From assembly GCF_030463535.1 (NCBI RefSeq), contig NC_132896.1:24985709-25049708 (forward strand): 64,000 bases of DNA, in the 5' to 3' direction. This document shows, one piece after another, positions 21,270-51,045 of this stretch. A program made the translations under genes and the position numbers. The notes beneath the pieces are model-generated. The model was not told the DNA's origin and did no database searches. It was given only the letters and a program-made list of their open reading frames with translations. Each line of letters opens with the position of its first letter. The stretch's first letter is position 1. Source of the stretch: Salminus brasiliensis (taxonomy: Eukaryota; Chordata; Actinopteri; Characiformes; Bryconidae).

Positions 21270-23900
21270 TGCCTCATTACTTCACATTCATATTATTTGT
21301 ATCTGCGTGGCGCTACTGTCTAAGAACTGGCCCTATAATTGGGACAATGGGAGTCCAAGAGAGTATAAATGGCTTCTCTCTGTGTCTTTCATGCTAACAA
21401 TCACTCCCCTCTATCACTCGATGCTAGCCAACACAAGTGTCTTGACATAAGAATATGCAAAATAATCAACAGAAATGGACTAAATTATGGAGAAAAAATC
21501 TACTTTTTTGAATTTTCAAAAAGTAGCTAATAATATGAAAACGAAATATTGATGATTTGGCACTTCTTAGTAAATATAACAATTTAAGCAATTTTCTATG
21601 CCTTAACCCATTTTAAAGCAAATAAAGGTCTTATCTCCTCTATTGCAGCACGAATACATGCAGTCAGTATAAGGAGGGCTACACCACCAAATACTAACAG
21701 AATGTGCTAAAAGTGCAAGCTGTGATATTTCTAAGAAAATGTTGACATCTAAACGACTATATGAGTGAAATCTTGGAACTTTACATAGAAATTAGAATTT
21801 TGTAGTATGGGTCCCCCACCTTTAGCTCTACTCACTGCGTGCACTGGGGCCCCATAAACTCCACAAGCTTGTACAAAAGCTTTTGGGTAGCAGATCAAAT
21901 CCAGATGATCCACCTCATTTTAATTGCCAAAACATTTTAAATCATTCTGTTTCATTCTTCCAAGTTTACATGAATAAATACCAGATTTTGTAGATGCTTA
22001 CTTGGAACTCACTGTACACTCTTAACAAAACGTGTTCTATATAGTAATGAGGTCTTTCATTCTTAACAATAGCAATATTTGCTGGTGGTATATAAAACAA
22101 TTTCTTAGATTTAGATTTTTTTAACCTTATTAGAACTTTTTAAAAGGTGTTGTAAAGAACCATTTATCCAAATTGTTGAATTGAATCATTTACATATTCA
22201 GATGATTCTCCTAATCCTTTTTCTTTATAGAATCATTGCATTTACTAAAAATCCTTTAGAATTGAGGGGTGTGTAGAAAATGAATGCAGTTCTATCTTTC
22301 AGTTTCTTGATGATCAGTGAGGTAAATTTAATCCTTTACTTCTCCCATTGTGTAAATGTGCTGGTTGGTGCATTGCAATGTCTGTACATTTTAGAGCTGT
22401 AGGGCAGACAGGTGAAAATTCGACTTCATTTTGTGTGTCCTTAACTCACACTGCGGAAAAGGTTGATAAGACTGAGGCCTGTGCTTTGCACTCCTTCTCT
22501 TCCTGTCAGATTCTATACTAGGGTTATTAAAAGAGGTGGCTTGAGCCAAAGGGTGTGGTTAGAGTAAACTTTCACACCGAAAGCCTGACGTTTCCCAGCT
22601 TACAAGAGCTTTCTGGATAGGGGTTAAACCCAGCGTTGAATTAGGCACAAATGATTTAAAAAATAATAATAAATTCAACAACCTCAAAAATATATATTTA
22701 ATGTTGGTTTATAGGCTAAAAACTTGTTCTGTTAAACCATTGAAACATATTATTCTTAAGACCTGGAACTGAATTAGGAACCATCCTGAACTAATAAGTG
22801 ACTACTATGAAAACAGTATGCAAAACATTGGTTCACATTTACATGTTTTAGCTGAAGTGTAGTCCAAAGTCTAAAGTTTGATACTTTACGTTTTATAATA
22901 ATAATAATAGTTTACACCCCTCCAACCCCCCATATCTATGCCTAGGTGTAACTATTAGTGACAATACTGTTTTGGGAATAATGCCAGCATATTAAATCCC
23001 TTTGTGGTGATATCATCACTCTTCCTTTCGGCTGTTTAAACTATATTTCAATACATACTTTTAACAATAGTTTGGAAAATAAAAGTTGAATCATTATGTA
23101 AACAAAACCTGCTCCTCATACCAAGCAAAACACTGCGAGGGACACAGCTGAGCAATGCAAAATGTACTTTGAGTATCAGCCAATAGCTGTTTTATGTAAA
23201 CCAAACATTTGATTGTATTTTTTCTTACTTCACTGAAAAGTAACAGGAAGAAAAGTCAGGGCAAGACCTCTTCAAACTTACGCAAAGTTCATGTCTAAAG
23301 CTTAGACTGCTACAGCAAAATTATTCTACTGCAAAGATATTGCAAATTGTTCTTTCTGAAGGTGTCGAAGTTGACACACCTAGACAGCGACAAGTCTTTG
23401 CATGCAAAAATGATAGCCTTTGACATTCCCACACAGTAAAGACCTCTGTGTGCCTGCTCGAATAGTCTGGAGTTGCTTAAGTTGTTATATCAACTAGAAT
23501 ATGTCAGTGCATATTAGAGCATTTGGCATAGCCTGGAGGGAGCTGATGAAGATCATTCTGTAGGGAGACTAGCAAATAAACATGCACACACACACAAAAA
23601 TACATCTGTGGGTGATGAAGAACGTATCCGGAGTGTTGTACCAACCAAGAATGTTTCGGAACAGTTGACTTGCTCAGGCATGATTGCAGTTAAGCATGTT
23701 TTTGCATGTAGGAAGAGTCTACAGAAATGCATTCTGAAGTGGTTTGATTTCAAGGAGGGAAGAAACTGTAAGACACGTTTAGTAAAGAGTAGCATTTATA
23801 CAAATGTTTGAGAACCAAGGAGATTTGAAGGGTAATGGTTGAGATGCGATTTGGTGTAACATACTGCACTTGGAACTTGGCTTCCGCATTAGACCCATCC
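21270..23900. other. gene-free intergenic sequence
   Basis: AT-rich with short microsatellite traces. No exon with a recognisable protein, no RNA gene and no clear transposon end is seen. Confidence 0.55.
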
Positions 23901-23908
23901 ATGCATTG

Positions 23909-23910
<2 letters not shown>

Positions 23911-23946
<36 letters not shown>

Positions 23947-24053
23947 GTGATCGTAAGCCTTGCTCAAGGGCCCAACAATGGCAGCCTGGGTATCAAACCC
24001 ACAACCATGTCATCAATAGTCCGGAGCCCTAACCGCTGAGCCGCTGAACAGTG
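23911..24053 (-). mobile_element. SINE (copy 4) with expanded CA tract
   Basis: Read on the minus strand, it has the family's tRNA-like head (GCTCAGCGGTTAGGGCTCCG), then GGTTTGATACCC, and GCCATTGTTGGGCCCTTGAG. It then runs directly into a (GT/CA)16 microsatellite at 23911-23943. The copy at 36358 has a shorter CA stretch in the equivalent body region, so this microsatellite probably grew from the SINE. Confidence 0.65.
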
Positions 24054-24293
24054 ATGATTACAGGAGCACAATTCCTTTGTTTAGCAATTTGCTATCCAAA
24101 TCAGGACTGTGTTCTGAATCTATATGTGTATAATGGGGCCCAAAGCATTGTGGACTATTTTTCCTTACAATGAGCTGCATGTACCCTTCCACCATCAATG
24201 TATTTGATCGCTAAGGCCTCACTAGTGGCCTCAGTGGCCATGGCTGTAGATAGTGTGGATCCACCTGTGTGATTTGAACATTTGGAATTGTTG

Positions 24294-24457
24294 AGAATTT
24301 CCAACCAAACTCTCTATGCGTTTGTTCACATCTTAATCGGCCCAGTGGCATAGACATGTATTAATAAATGTAGCTTATCCTAGCTGTAGCATATCTCCAA
24401 GAAGACAAAAACCTTGTTAACTGTCAATAGTCAATGTAAAAAGATTTTATTCAGGCA
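24294..24457 (+). repeat. 160-bp direct repeat, left copy
   Basis: From AGAATTTCCAACCAAACTCT to TTTTATTCAGGCA. The stretch 24304-24457 recurs at 25601-25754 with one clear substitution (GAAGACAAAAACC versus GAAGATAAAAACC). Confidence 0.92.
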
Positions 24458-25590
24458 TTTGGGGGAGAACATTCAGCTTTGAACATGACACAGCAGGCAG
24501 CTTTAATTCTACTGGTCCATCAAACCTGTCTGCTAATTGCTCTTCCCACAACATACAGTGCATCCCTCAAATTCTGCCTAAACAGTACTGTGACTGCAGT
24601 TTGTGTTAATCAACCTAAATTAGCCTCTCATACTGGGGGCAGGTGGCTGCCCTGCTTGTAAGGAACTACTCTCAAAATACACTACCTCCCTGTTATCATT
24701 ACTCACTAAAAACAGAACTTCAATGTTTTGCTTTTCCATCCGTGCTTCTGATCACTTAACCATTGTGTTACACAATCTCAGTATAACATTTATTCTATCA
24801 AATGCAGAATTTTGCGACATTGTGAATAAACTTGGCTGCACCCAAAAGGCTAAAGGTACTTTCTTCTTGGAGTTTTCTGTTTCACCTCAAATAGTGCAGA
24901 AGTTACGAAATGTCCCTGCGGCACCATTTTAAGGTGGATCTTTAGCTTTGTGCCCTGAGGTTTGTGCACAGTTACATTTCCATTTAAATCAATCTTTTTT
25001 TTTTTTTTATTCTTTAAAGCAATATTTTATAGCACTTTTGACAAAAAGTCACAGTACCACCACATAAGACTGACTGTTATGCTTAGGCGTACTAATATAG
25101 TCATAGCAGTGGTGATAATTAGATAATTATGGTGGCTGGTTATTATTATTATTATTATTATTAGTATTACAACAACAAATCAGCAATTTCAAAATAAAAT
25201 GTCACCACTTTATTAAACTGTTAAATAAAACATAAAAACACCACAGGATCTATGATCTGATCTTGCCTGCACAGTACAGTACAGTCTGCTGATTCCTGTT
25301 CTGAAGATGCCACAGATTCGAAGCTGTATAAAGGTCACATTCTAGAACTGGAGCTGCACACGTGCTCAAAGAACTAGGTGGACGGTTACAGATGGCCAGA
25401 ACCTACTTTGCAAAAGGTTTAAAATTACAATTTTATCCATATTTTCATTACTAAAATGACTCAAGTTAAAAATGTCTCAGACGATGTGGTGTAATAGGTT
25501 TTAGGGAAGTCGCTTTTAGAGTCAGTAAATGCTTCAGACGCCTGTTTCCTATCACAACCACTGTGAACAGTTCTGACTCTGCCCCTGTTT
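24458..25590. other. sequence between the direct repeats
   Basis: No protein recognised; contains a short (ATT)n run at about 25141-25163. The longest open frames (60-70 codons) have no known motif. Confidence 0.5.
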
Positions 25591-25754
25591 AGAATTCCAC
25601 ACCAAACTCTCTATGCGTTTGTTCACATCTTAATCGGCCCAGTGGCATAGACATGTATTAATAAATGTAGCTTATCCTAGCTGTAGCATATCTCCAAGAA
25701 GATAAAAACCTTGTTAACTGTCAATAGTCAATGTAAAAAGATTTTATTCAGGCA
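25591..25754 (+). repeat. 160-bp direct repeat, right copy
   Basis: Near-identical to 24294-24457 at an offset of 1297 bp. About 1.13 kb of non-coding sequence lies between the copies. They could be the long terminal repeats of a miniature retroelement or a recent local duplication. I see no convincing primer-binding site, polypurine tract or target-site duplication. Confidence 0.92.
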
Positions 25755-27620
25755 GTCATTTTGGAGCATTTCTATTGGTCGATTCAACATGGACACTGGA
25801 ACAGCTGCCAGATTCACATTATTTCAAAAAGTCCTGGTAAACATGAAGATACAGGGAATTTTCCAACAACAAAAGTGGCAGCATGCAGAGTGACTGCATC
25901 TTGAAACTTTGGCCTTATTGCAGAACGCACTCAGCAGCTCAGCCCACTGAAATATCTGAGCGTGCCTGGACAATGAAAATCCTTTGTATTTTTTTCCTAT
26001 CTCATCTCGACAGCGTAGCTTTGAGTGCCTGCAAGACTGATCTGGAACCAGTTGTTTGGCCAGATAGCATCTGGGAGCTATGTGCACATAGAAGAACATG
26101 CCAAACTGCTACATTTTTTTTCTTCAGAACCATAGGAACTCTGAGATACACCATAGCTTGCATAGGTATCATAGGTAGAGGTTTGGTCGATTCTTGGGAT
26201 GTTTTTTTTCTATGTATTGCTGTAGGATTTACACTGTTATATGATTTTATTAACAGACGAGAAATCCTGATGTTCACCTTGTAAATGAGAGTGCATGCCT
26301 AAAAAATGTAAACAGAGTCATAAGGTTACATAAGCAGGTTGAGCAGGAAGTATGCAGTGCTGTTTTGAACTGTCCATGCCTGTATTTAAATGTTTTTGTG
26401 CCCATGTTGCATTCTGTATCCTGAAGTTCTTTGTTAAAGTGAGCTGGGATAGCATTTTGAGCCATTTTAAAAAAAAAACTGCAGCAACCAAAGGGAAAAA
26501 AGACAATGAGGGTGGGAAGTGATGCAGCAGCAAGATGTTAGAACTGGCCCATAATTAAGACAAGCAGCAGAACTGCAGTTATTCAACTGGACAATAAAAG
26601 GAATAAAGTAAATGATTACAAAGTGTATAGTTTAGTCAAAAGTTTGAGTTCTGCATTACAGTTAACAGTAAATGTGCTGCAGTTAAAATTGAGACTTTTA
26701 GACTTTTAGACTTTTAAACCTATGATCTTCTGACAAACAGGCAGTTAGACAGTTGCGCCACTCCAGAGCTGTAAAACTATTTACATTTCTTTGTCTAAGA
26801 AAGAAGAGAAAAGCAAAAGATTTACTGAGAAGTAAATTTAACACTTAGGGTGACACAACAGCTAACCCTCTTAATGCAGCAAGGCTTATTACACACTAAG
26901 GCGTATTACTCAGTAACTACAGGGACTTCTGTATAAACTAGTAGGTCTGTTCTTTGGTTAAACAACTTTGTTTTAACACTTTCGGCCCGTTGGCAGGCCC
27001 TAGCCTTTTTAAGGGGTTAAGTGTGAAGGAATCAAAATATTATACACAAAATAGAAGCAATTTCAGCTGCAGCTCATTTAACTATGTTTTGGAGGCTCAA
27101 CTCAATATGTATTGTTGACCAAACTGAGAAAGTTCAATCTAAAGAACTCAATCTAAAGAAAATTTTTGACAGCGTAATTGGTTTTAAAGAGTTTCCCCAA
27201 AACATCATCATTCCGTGATCTTTTGGGCTCTCTCTAATGTGTTTGAGCACCAACTTGTGTCAGACTGCGGCCTTTCGGGACTGACTGTGAATATTCCTCT
27301 TATATGGCATTGCCCCCGAAGGACAGTTTTGACTATTTTACAGTGCAGGCATGGCTCACAAACTCAGCATTTGGGTCGGTGAGCTCTGGCATTATCAGTT
27401 CTTGTAATTTTGAGGCTCCATCTGTTAGCCCTCTTTTTAGGAGAGTCTCTCTCACAGATTAAAAAGCCAGTAATTTTCCACAGTCATAGATCCTGGAAAT
27501 GAATAGTGCTCACGTAGCGTTATTGGTGTCCAAAAAGAAGTAGATGGGTTTTCTCTCACAATGTGAGCAAAAGGACATATATGTTAACTTGACCTATTAT
27601 ACTCTTCACCTCTTTGAATG
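25755..27620. other. gene-free intergenic sequence
   Basis: AT-rich. A 133-codon open frame at 25883-26284 has no recognisable domain, no splice context and ordinary AT-rich composition, so I do not call it a gene. Nothing else is recognised. Confidence 0.5.
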
Positions 27621-27639
27621 TATTTTCACAGCTAAATCA

Positions 27640-27965
27640 ACACCCTGCCTACAGTGAAGTGTGGTGGTGGCTCAGTGGTGCTCTGGGGCTGCTTTGCCTC
27701 CTCTGGCACTGGACATCTACAGAGTGTGGAGGGCAAGATAGATTCAATCAAGTATCAGGAATTCCTAAGAGAAAACGTCATACCTTCTGTGAGGAAGCTG
27801 AAGCTTGGGTGTCATTGGACCTTCCAACAGGACAATGATCCCAAGCATACCTCAAAGTCCACCAAGGCTTGGTTTTAGAGGAAGTGAAGTGGCCATCACA
27901 GTAACCTAATTTGAACTTAGTAGACAATCTTTGGTGGGGTTTAAAGAAGCTGGGTGCAGCAAACA
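27640..27965 (+). pseudogene. Tc1-like transposase fragment
   Basis: Frame from 27654 reads VKCGGGSVVLWGCFASSGTG, then IKYQEFLRENVIPSVRKL and the diagnostic QQDNDPKHTSKSTKAWF, a typical catalytic-core segment of fish Tc1 transposases with the second aspartate (DNDPKH). Stops follow immediately after TKAWF and in the next 60 bases. N-terminal DNA-binding and C-terminal parts are absent, so it is a dead fragment. Confidence 0.9.
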
Positions 27966-28904
27966 CCTTAGAAGATTAAGTTAAGATTAGTTATGTTGAG
28001 CTGTTAAAAATGCTCTTGTTTGTTTAGTTTATTGCAAACAGCTGAAAGTTTGTACGTTTTGCTGATAGCCGTAATTTGCAATGGGGTAATTTGCAACTGT
28101 ACTGTAAAACAGCAGTTTTAAGAGCAATATTTATATATATCTGTATATATAGATATGGTTTGCATAACATTTACATGACATCAGCAGTAGATATTACACT
28201 GGAGGTGGTTCATTCTCAGTGATTACTGAGATAAGAAGCACTAACATCAGCCTATTGTATAAAATGAAAGTGGGAGTGTCATGACAGTGCAAGTGTAAGA
28301 AACAGCTTATGTTGTACAGCACAGTGCAAATCAGTTTGTTCAGTTTGTTCTGAGCATTTTTGTTGATACTGTTGCCCCAGCACCCAACAGCATAGAGGAC
28401 TGCACTTGCAGACCGGTGGAACATCCAAAGGAGTGTTGTGCACTTACTGAAAGACCTCTGCTTACCTAAGGGAGCACAGGTGGCTCGGGCCTTTTCCTAA
28501 TACACTGCATGGGAACTCAATGCAAACACCCTAATACTTGTATGTACCAATCTGCTCCATGTCCACTCCATCTATGGTGACAGGAGCGGTTTGGACTTCG
28601 TAAAGTAAACCACCAACCTTAGTAACATTAGTAAGCCTGGTTGTGCAGATTTACACAGCTATCTGAACTCACCTTAGGGTTTGTTTACTTTTTTCCAATG
28701 AACAAGGTATTTCTAGTTTGACAAACAATACAAAGCTAAATCAAACATGAATTTTACATACACAGCAGATCTAATATTTGATATAAATCCAATGGGTGAA
28801 ATGGTGAGGTCCATGCAGAGCTACAGTATGTATGGAAATGTTTCAAACTGCACTGCCAATGAGATGGGATGCTGTGAAGCAGCCACAGATGATCCTAAGT
28901 GCTC

Positions 28905-29015
28905 CAAACCTGATGCCAGGCATCAGCTAGAAGTGTACAAATACCACCAGTATTAGTTTATAGAGCAGTGGAACTGTAGAGCGATGGCGCTCGGTCCAAT
29001 ACCCTCCTTGTGGTT
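28905..29015 (+). pseudogene. short Tc1-like transposase remnant
   Basis: The blocks GATGCCAGGCATCAGCTAGA and ATAGAGCAGTGGAACTGT keep the order of a fish Tc1 coding segment (a 'CAQHHWTLEQW'-type stretch by memory). Strongly decayed; the open frame 28747-28956 around it is incidental. Confidence 0.35.
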
Positions 29016-30130
29016 CTTGTGATCCATAACTATTCCTCAATCTGGACGTATAACAGCACAACAAAAGACGCTATTCCATGTGAATAGTTACAACAATGCA
29101 CTATGCCTAGTCTGCAATAACTTAAACCTGCACAGTATCAAAGCTTAAATACATGTTAGCCATCCATCTTTATACATTTACCATTGGAAACTGAAAACTG
29201 GGGCTCTTGGTCGATTACACTGGCCTGGGTTCCAATCTGTTTCCAGTGTGTTAGCAGTGTTTGTCTCATTAAGCTGAACAGGACATGCGCTGTTTACTCT
29301 CTTCCACTTGCTATGCAAAAGGGAAACCATGCATGCAGTTCACCTCGTCATTTTAAATGTTACTGAAGAGAGGTTCAGATGGTTCAATGGTACTGCGGGT
29401 ATTGTCACATTAAATACAGAGAAAAATCCTGAGTCTGCAAATGTGCAGTCAACTCGTATGAGGGTGGAACATAAGAGCTACTCATGAAATTATGCTTCAC
29501 GCGTTAAGAAGATGGCTTTAATCTCACAGCCTATCATTCAAATGCACCTGGCAAAGCTTCTGCAACATGGGGGAGGCACTTACAAGCACAGACATGAGTA
29601 GTCCACACCTCTTGCACCCACATACATTCCAAGACACCAGACTCATCCAGTGCTATGGAGTTCATATTAAAGCGTTGGATGTTTAGAAGCACTCTAAACT
29701 CTTAATTCATTATTTCAACTAAGGCACAGCATTATTTCACTCAATAGTTTAACCCTACTTTAAAAGTAATTGGCCTTCTTCAGCTCTGTCTCTGGCCCCC
29801 CTCTGTTTTAGCATTGGCTGATCTTTCCGTGCTCCACCCACCAGTGTATTCTTTTGTAAGACCTGTTACAAGGTTGAACAAGCTTAAAAAGCAGTTGGCA
29901 AAACTACTTAATGAGACATTGTATCACATATGCATGCTAACAAGTCATAATTCATACATGTATAATGCATTTGTATACATGTGAAAGGGCATGTTAGGAT
30001 AAAGCAAAGGAAATGTATTTGTTGTGTTATAAGTCTCATGTTAGCATAGTGGCACATTCGTCGTTTATTGTTTCCAGACTGCCTAGTTTGTGATTTTAGC
30101 TCAGTAAAGAAGCAGAAGTATTATACACCA
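29016..30130. other. gene-free intergenic sequence
   Basis: AT-rich, with no gene, RNA or repeat I can name. Confidence 0.5.
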
Positions 30131-30132
30131 GA

Positions 30133-31065
30133 TATACACTCACCTAGCACTTAATTAAGTAAGACAAGCACACCTACACATTGATGCAATAATCTAATCA
30201 GTCAACCATGCTGCAGCAGTGCAGTGTGTTAAACCATGCAGATACGGGCCAGCAGCTTCAGATCAACTATCAGAATGGTGGAAATATGTGATCTCTGTGA
30301 TTTTGGGCCTTTTGGCATGACCAGTGGTACCAGATGGGCTGGTTTGAGCATTTCTAGAACTGCTGATCTCTTTCGATTTTCAGCACAACAGTCTCCAGAG
30401 TTCATTCAGAGGGATGTGATAAAGAAAAAGTTCTGCAGACGGAAATGCCTTAATGAGCGAGATCAATAGAGAATGGCCAGACATGTCTGAGCTGACAGAA
30501 AGCCTATCTTAACCACTCTGTACAACTGTGGTGAGCAGAATAACATCTCAGAGTGCACATCAAACCTTGAGATGAATGGGTTACAGCAGCAGAACACCAT
30601 GTCGTCTTCCACCTTTGTTAACCAAGAGCAGAAAGTTGAGGCTGCAATAGACACAGGCTAACAAAAACTGGACAGTTGGAGACTGAAAAAATCTGGTCTG
30701 GTCAGATGGATCTTTATTTCTGCTGAGGCGTACAGATGGTAGGTTCAGAACTTGACAGAACCTGTTAATATCAATCCCAAATCAAACATTGTTTGAATGC
30801 CAGTATTGCTGCTGACCATGTGCATCCCTTCATGGTCACATTCTGATGGCTACTTCCAGCATTATGATACATCATATCACATCAGTGTCTTTAACTGATT
30901 TTATGAACATGTGTACTGTTTTCTTTAGTGGCCTTCCCAGTCACTGGATCTGAAAACAACCTTTGGGATGGGGTAGAGCGCGTCTAGTGGAATGTTTTGA
31001 GAGCAAAAGGAGGGCCTACATAGTATTAGTATCATCTTCTTAATAAAGTGTTCTGTGAGTGTATA
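30133..31065 (+). mobile_element. internally deleted Tc1/mariner element with terminal repeats
   Basis: The left end, TATACACTCACCTAGCACTT, is the inverted partner of the right end, AAGTGTTCTGTGAGTGTATA, with a few mismatches. The element is 933 bp, against about 1.2 kb or more for a full copy. A broken transposase reads from 30236 (RWAGLSISRTADLF helix-turn-helix, FCRRKCLNERDQ), then in other frames TTLYNCGEQN and SQSLDLKTTFGMG-type blocks. An internal stretch is missing and there are stops, so it is non-autonomous. Confidence 0.85.
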
Positions 31066-31539
31066 CCCCGCTAATAAATAAACAAAAACAAACAAACAAA
31101 AAACACCATAATCCAGCATAGTGGATTATGCAACAGCCAACATATGCTGTGTTTTGAACACTGGTACGCTAGCTTGCATCAGAACAGCATAATCCAGTTC
31201 AGAGCATGGAATTCATGCAGGTCTTTGCTGTTTTTTTTTGTTTTTTGTTTTTTGGCCAATCTTATGATTGCCACCTTCAGGAAACACAGCCTACTACAAA
31301 ATCAGCCATCTGCTACAGAGTAACTGAAGTAATATGAGCCACAATATAGCAGCTGAATGCAACACGGTGCTTTTTGTACTGGATTGTATTTCACTTGTAT
31401 ATATTTTTTTTCTATATTTTTGTGAATTATAAAAAGTGATAAAAGGTTTCTTGGGCTTCTGAAAAAAGGAAAACAAAATACATTGTAACGTTAGAGACAC
31501 TACTCTTGCTGCAGAAAGAGGCATGGACTCTGCAAGACC

Positions 31540-31990
31540 CCTGAGGATCTCCAGTAGTATCTGGCACCCAAACATTTAGCAGCTTAAGTCCTCTTAGCTG
31601 TGAAGTAGTAGACAGACCTCTACAATGTATGCCATTAATCAGCCTCGAGTGCCCTTGCCCGTTCACCGGTTGTCCTTCCTTGGACCACTTTTGGTCGATC
31701 CCATCCACTGCATATGGGAGCAACCCATAAGACCTGCCTAATGTTATGGGGATGCTCTGATCCATCACCCATGCTCACTAGCCATTACCATTGGGCCCTT
31801 GTCAAAGATTTGAAGCTTGGCCATTTTTCCTGCCTCCAACACGTCCCCTTCTGGTCTGAACTGACTGTTCACTTGCTGCCTAATACTCTATGTATATCCC
31901 ACCCCTTGACAGATAGCACTACCGCTGTAACGCAAAAATCAGCGTTGTGAACTTCACCTTCACCTGGTTTTAATGTTATGGCTAATCATT
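31540..31990 (-). mobile_element. interspersed DNA-transposon-derived repeat
   Basis: Contains blocks common to a dispersed fish repeat: CATTGGGCCCTTGTCAAAG, TTTTTCCTGCCTCCAACACG, GTTCACTTGCTGCCTAAT, CCCACCCCTTGACAG and a GGTTTTAATGTTATGGCT end. The class is uncertain and the orientation arbitrary. The overlapping antisense 113-codon open frame is not a gene. Confidence 0.5.
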
Positions 31991-32099
31991 TTAAGAACAA
32001 TAGCAGAAGGAAGGTGGCATAGGCCATTGCTGCCATCTGTCGTATAAACGGTGGTGTTGCAGCTTTGGAGGACCAACACAGGGCAAGTTCCTTGAAGTA

Positions 32100-32385
32100 T
32101 CCAGCAGGCGGGGCTACGACTCCTGGCAAAGCCACCGGGCGACTGCAGTGGGCGGGAGCTCGAGTCTGATTGGCTCAACTGATGTCCGTCAAACTCTGCT
32201 CGATAACAAACTGGCTTGTTAGTGAGACGGGGGGGAAAAGCTAACTAGCCGACCAGCTGAAGGTTGCTACCCAGATTCTTGCATAGCAACGGGAGGTTGG
32301 CTGTTTTAACTGGAAACGTAGCTATTTATTTTTAAATGTCGGAGCTAGAGGGTCGTTGACTGAAGAACTGGGCGAAATTGGCTAG
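32100..32385 (+). promoter_or_regulatory. SLAIN gene promoter and non-coding exon 1
   Basis: GC box GGGCGGG at 32150-32156 and an inverted CCAAT (ATTGG) at 32169-32173. The untranslated exon is inferred from about 32200 to GGCTAG at 32385, with donor GTAAGG at 32386. CpG-rich sequence continues downstream to about 33000. The transcription start is inferred. Confidence 0.6.
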
Positions 32386-33736
32386 GTAAGGTGTTTGGCT
32401 GTAGCATTAGGTGTCTTATGCAGCTAACGAGCTAATTGTAAAAGCCATTGGACAACGCGGGTCACTTCTCCAGCACTGTCTGTTACATTAGCTAGCCTGG
32501 TTTTGTTTTGCTGCTTTCTAGCTAGCTATAGTTCTGACTTGGCGAGGAAATATTCATTCTTGTATAATAATAATAATAATAATTGTATAATGCTCTTAAT
32601 AAAAATGGACTGTGGCATAGGGTATAATGTACATGAATTTTTCGTGTATTGCAGCGCTGCAACAAACATGTAGCTAGCGCTAGCTAAGGCTTATTTATAA
32701 ACCGACCGCTAGCTAGCACTGTATTAAAAAAGACTTCAGCTCATCTGTGCCGGTGTACGCAGCTAATGGTAGCTAACTTTAAAAACGTAGCCGCACTCGT
32801 ATTTAGTTAACGTTAAAATAATCTGCTCAGTAAAAAAGAGATTAACCCACGAAGGCGAGGTTGCCGCGACCGGCTTTTAGAAATGGAGCGTAATTTACGT
32901 TGCATTACGTTAATTATTCTGTATTCTCAGACGTGCGCGCAGACACGTGTTACGATGCCCAGTGTTTTTAATACAAAAAGGCGCCGCTGATCATCTGCAG
33001 AAACTGGTTGAAGCACCGCTCTTTTCACACAGTACACTTAGTAGATTATCTTCGCTGCTTTAACATTAGCTAGGTTTGTTAGACGATGGCTAGCTGGCAT
33101 GCTGTCCAGAAGTTTGGTGATCAAAAGCTCTGGAAACGGAAATAGTAGCTAGCTAGACAGCAGCGTTAACCTATACGGAGAACGACACTGTTTAGTTTGC
33201 CTTTGCTAATATTCAGGATTTGCCTAGTAAGCAGGTTCATAGCTATTCTAACCCCAAAATGAATCCCTGAAGTTGGGGTCTTTTGAATTTCCCGGTCCAC
33301 AGTGCAGCGGTTACATTGCATTTGTTTGATTGTACACTTGTATAATGTAGCTCTAGCTAAGTGCTCCACCATTATGGGTGGAACGGAAAATCTCTATCTG
33401 GCCTAAAACTGAGATAAAACATTACATTTCATTCTGTACCCTAAATCCATATCTAAGGTCGTGGCATTAACGGTCCAAGGTGACCATTATGGTTCCTGTC
33501 TTGCCCTAGACAGACCTCTACAAGGTGTCTGTCTGAGTCTGATGACTGCAGGATCTGTTTACCCTTTTATATTGCATTCAGTAAATTAGACGTGATGTCC
33601 AAAAAAGGTGGACTTTGCTTTTTCAGAGACTTTTTGACCCTGCCGTTCTTATGTGTACATGTAGTAATTGTGTGATCTGATCTTCACAAGGAATTGTGCC
33701 AAACTGTACACCCTCTTACGTCCATAGAACAGGAGA

Positions 33737-50294
<16,558 letters not shown>

Positions 50295-51045
50295 GGCTTC
50301 TACCATCTCCCCTTCTCTCTATACTAGGAAATCCCACTGACTCTGAAAACATGGCCGGGCAGAGGACACACTAAAGAACCAGAAAGGACACTTGCACACT
50401 ATGTCCAGAAAGTTTTACCCCAGCATGAATCCTCTTACCCCACTGCCACACTAGCCGGAGGAAAGCTGATGCAAAAACTGCAAGATAACACAATTTGCTT
50501 CAACCAGACTGTAAAATAATAAGTTGTGAATTTATTTTTCTTTTTAAATCATCAATCTGAATTATTTTTATGACTGGAAACGCTGCTGGAAGAAATTAGG
50601 CATTTTAGTATATGTTGTCTTGTAATAATAACACAAGGAACATGTTACATTGTTTGTTTTAACTACTAGGTCTGGAATCAAATTCCTAGACTCCTTATTT
50701 CAAATAACTTGAAGTGAATGCTGTGTTTTTGTTCTTCCAGTAAGGAATAATTTAAACTTTACGGGGGGTGAACTTTCTAATTCACTTGGTGAGGGAAGTG
50801 TTGTACTCTGCCAAGAAGGATAATGGACTTGCTTTTTTTGAGGCACAACAATGCAATACACAAGATATCCTCTTCTTGGAAGAGGGAGGAAAAATGTTTG
50901 TAATAAAATTGAAGCCGTGTCTGTGCCAAGGTACTGCTGTAACAGTTGTTCCCTCTTAGTTAAAACATGTATGTGAACTTGATTCTGTGCTATTTTCACT
51001 ACTCCCTGATGAGTATGTTGGAATAAAGATTTTTGAATGCCTGTA
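50295..51045 (+). other. SLAIN gene 3' UTR
   Basis: Runs from the TGA at 50292-50294 to an AATAAA signal at 51022-51027. No other feature is recognised. Confidence 0.75.

Noticed and set aside
25883-26284. 133-codon open frame in the tmsb1-SLAIN interval
   Set aside because: No recognisable domain or signal and no splice or poly(A) context. A single frame of this size is expected by chance in several kb.
31427-31768. 113-codon minus-strand frame
   Set aside because: Lies within a dispersed repeat and has no known motif.
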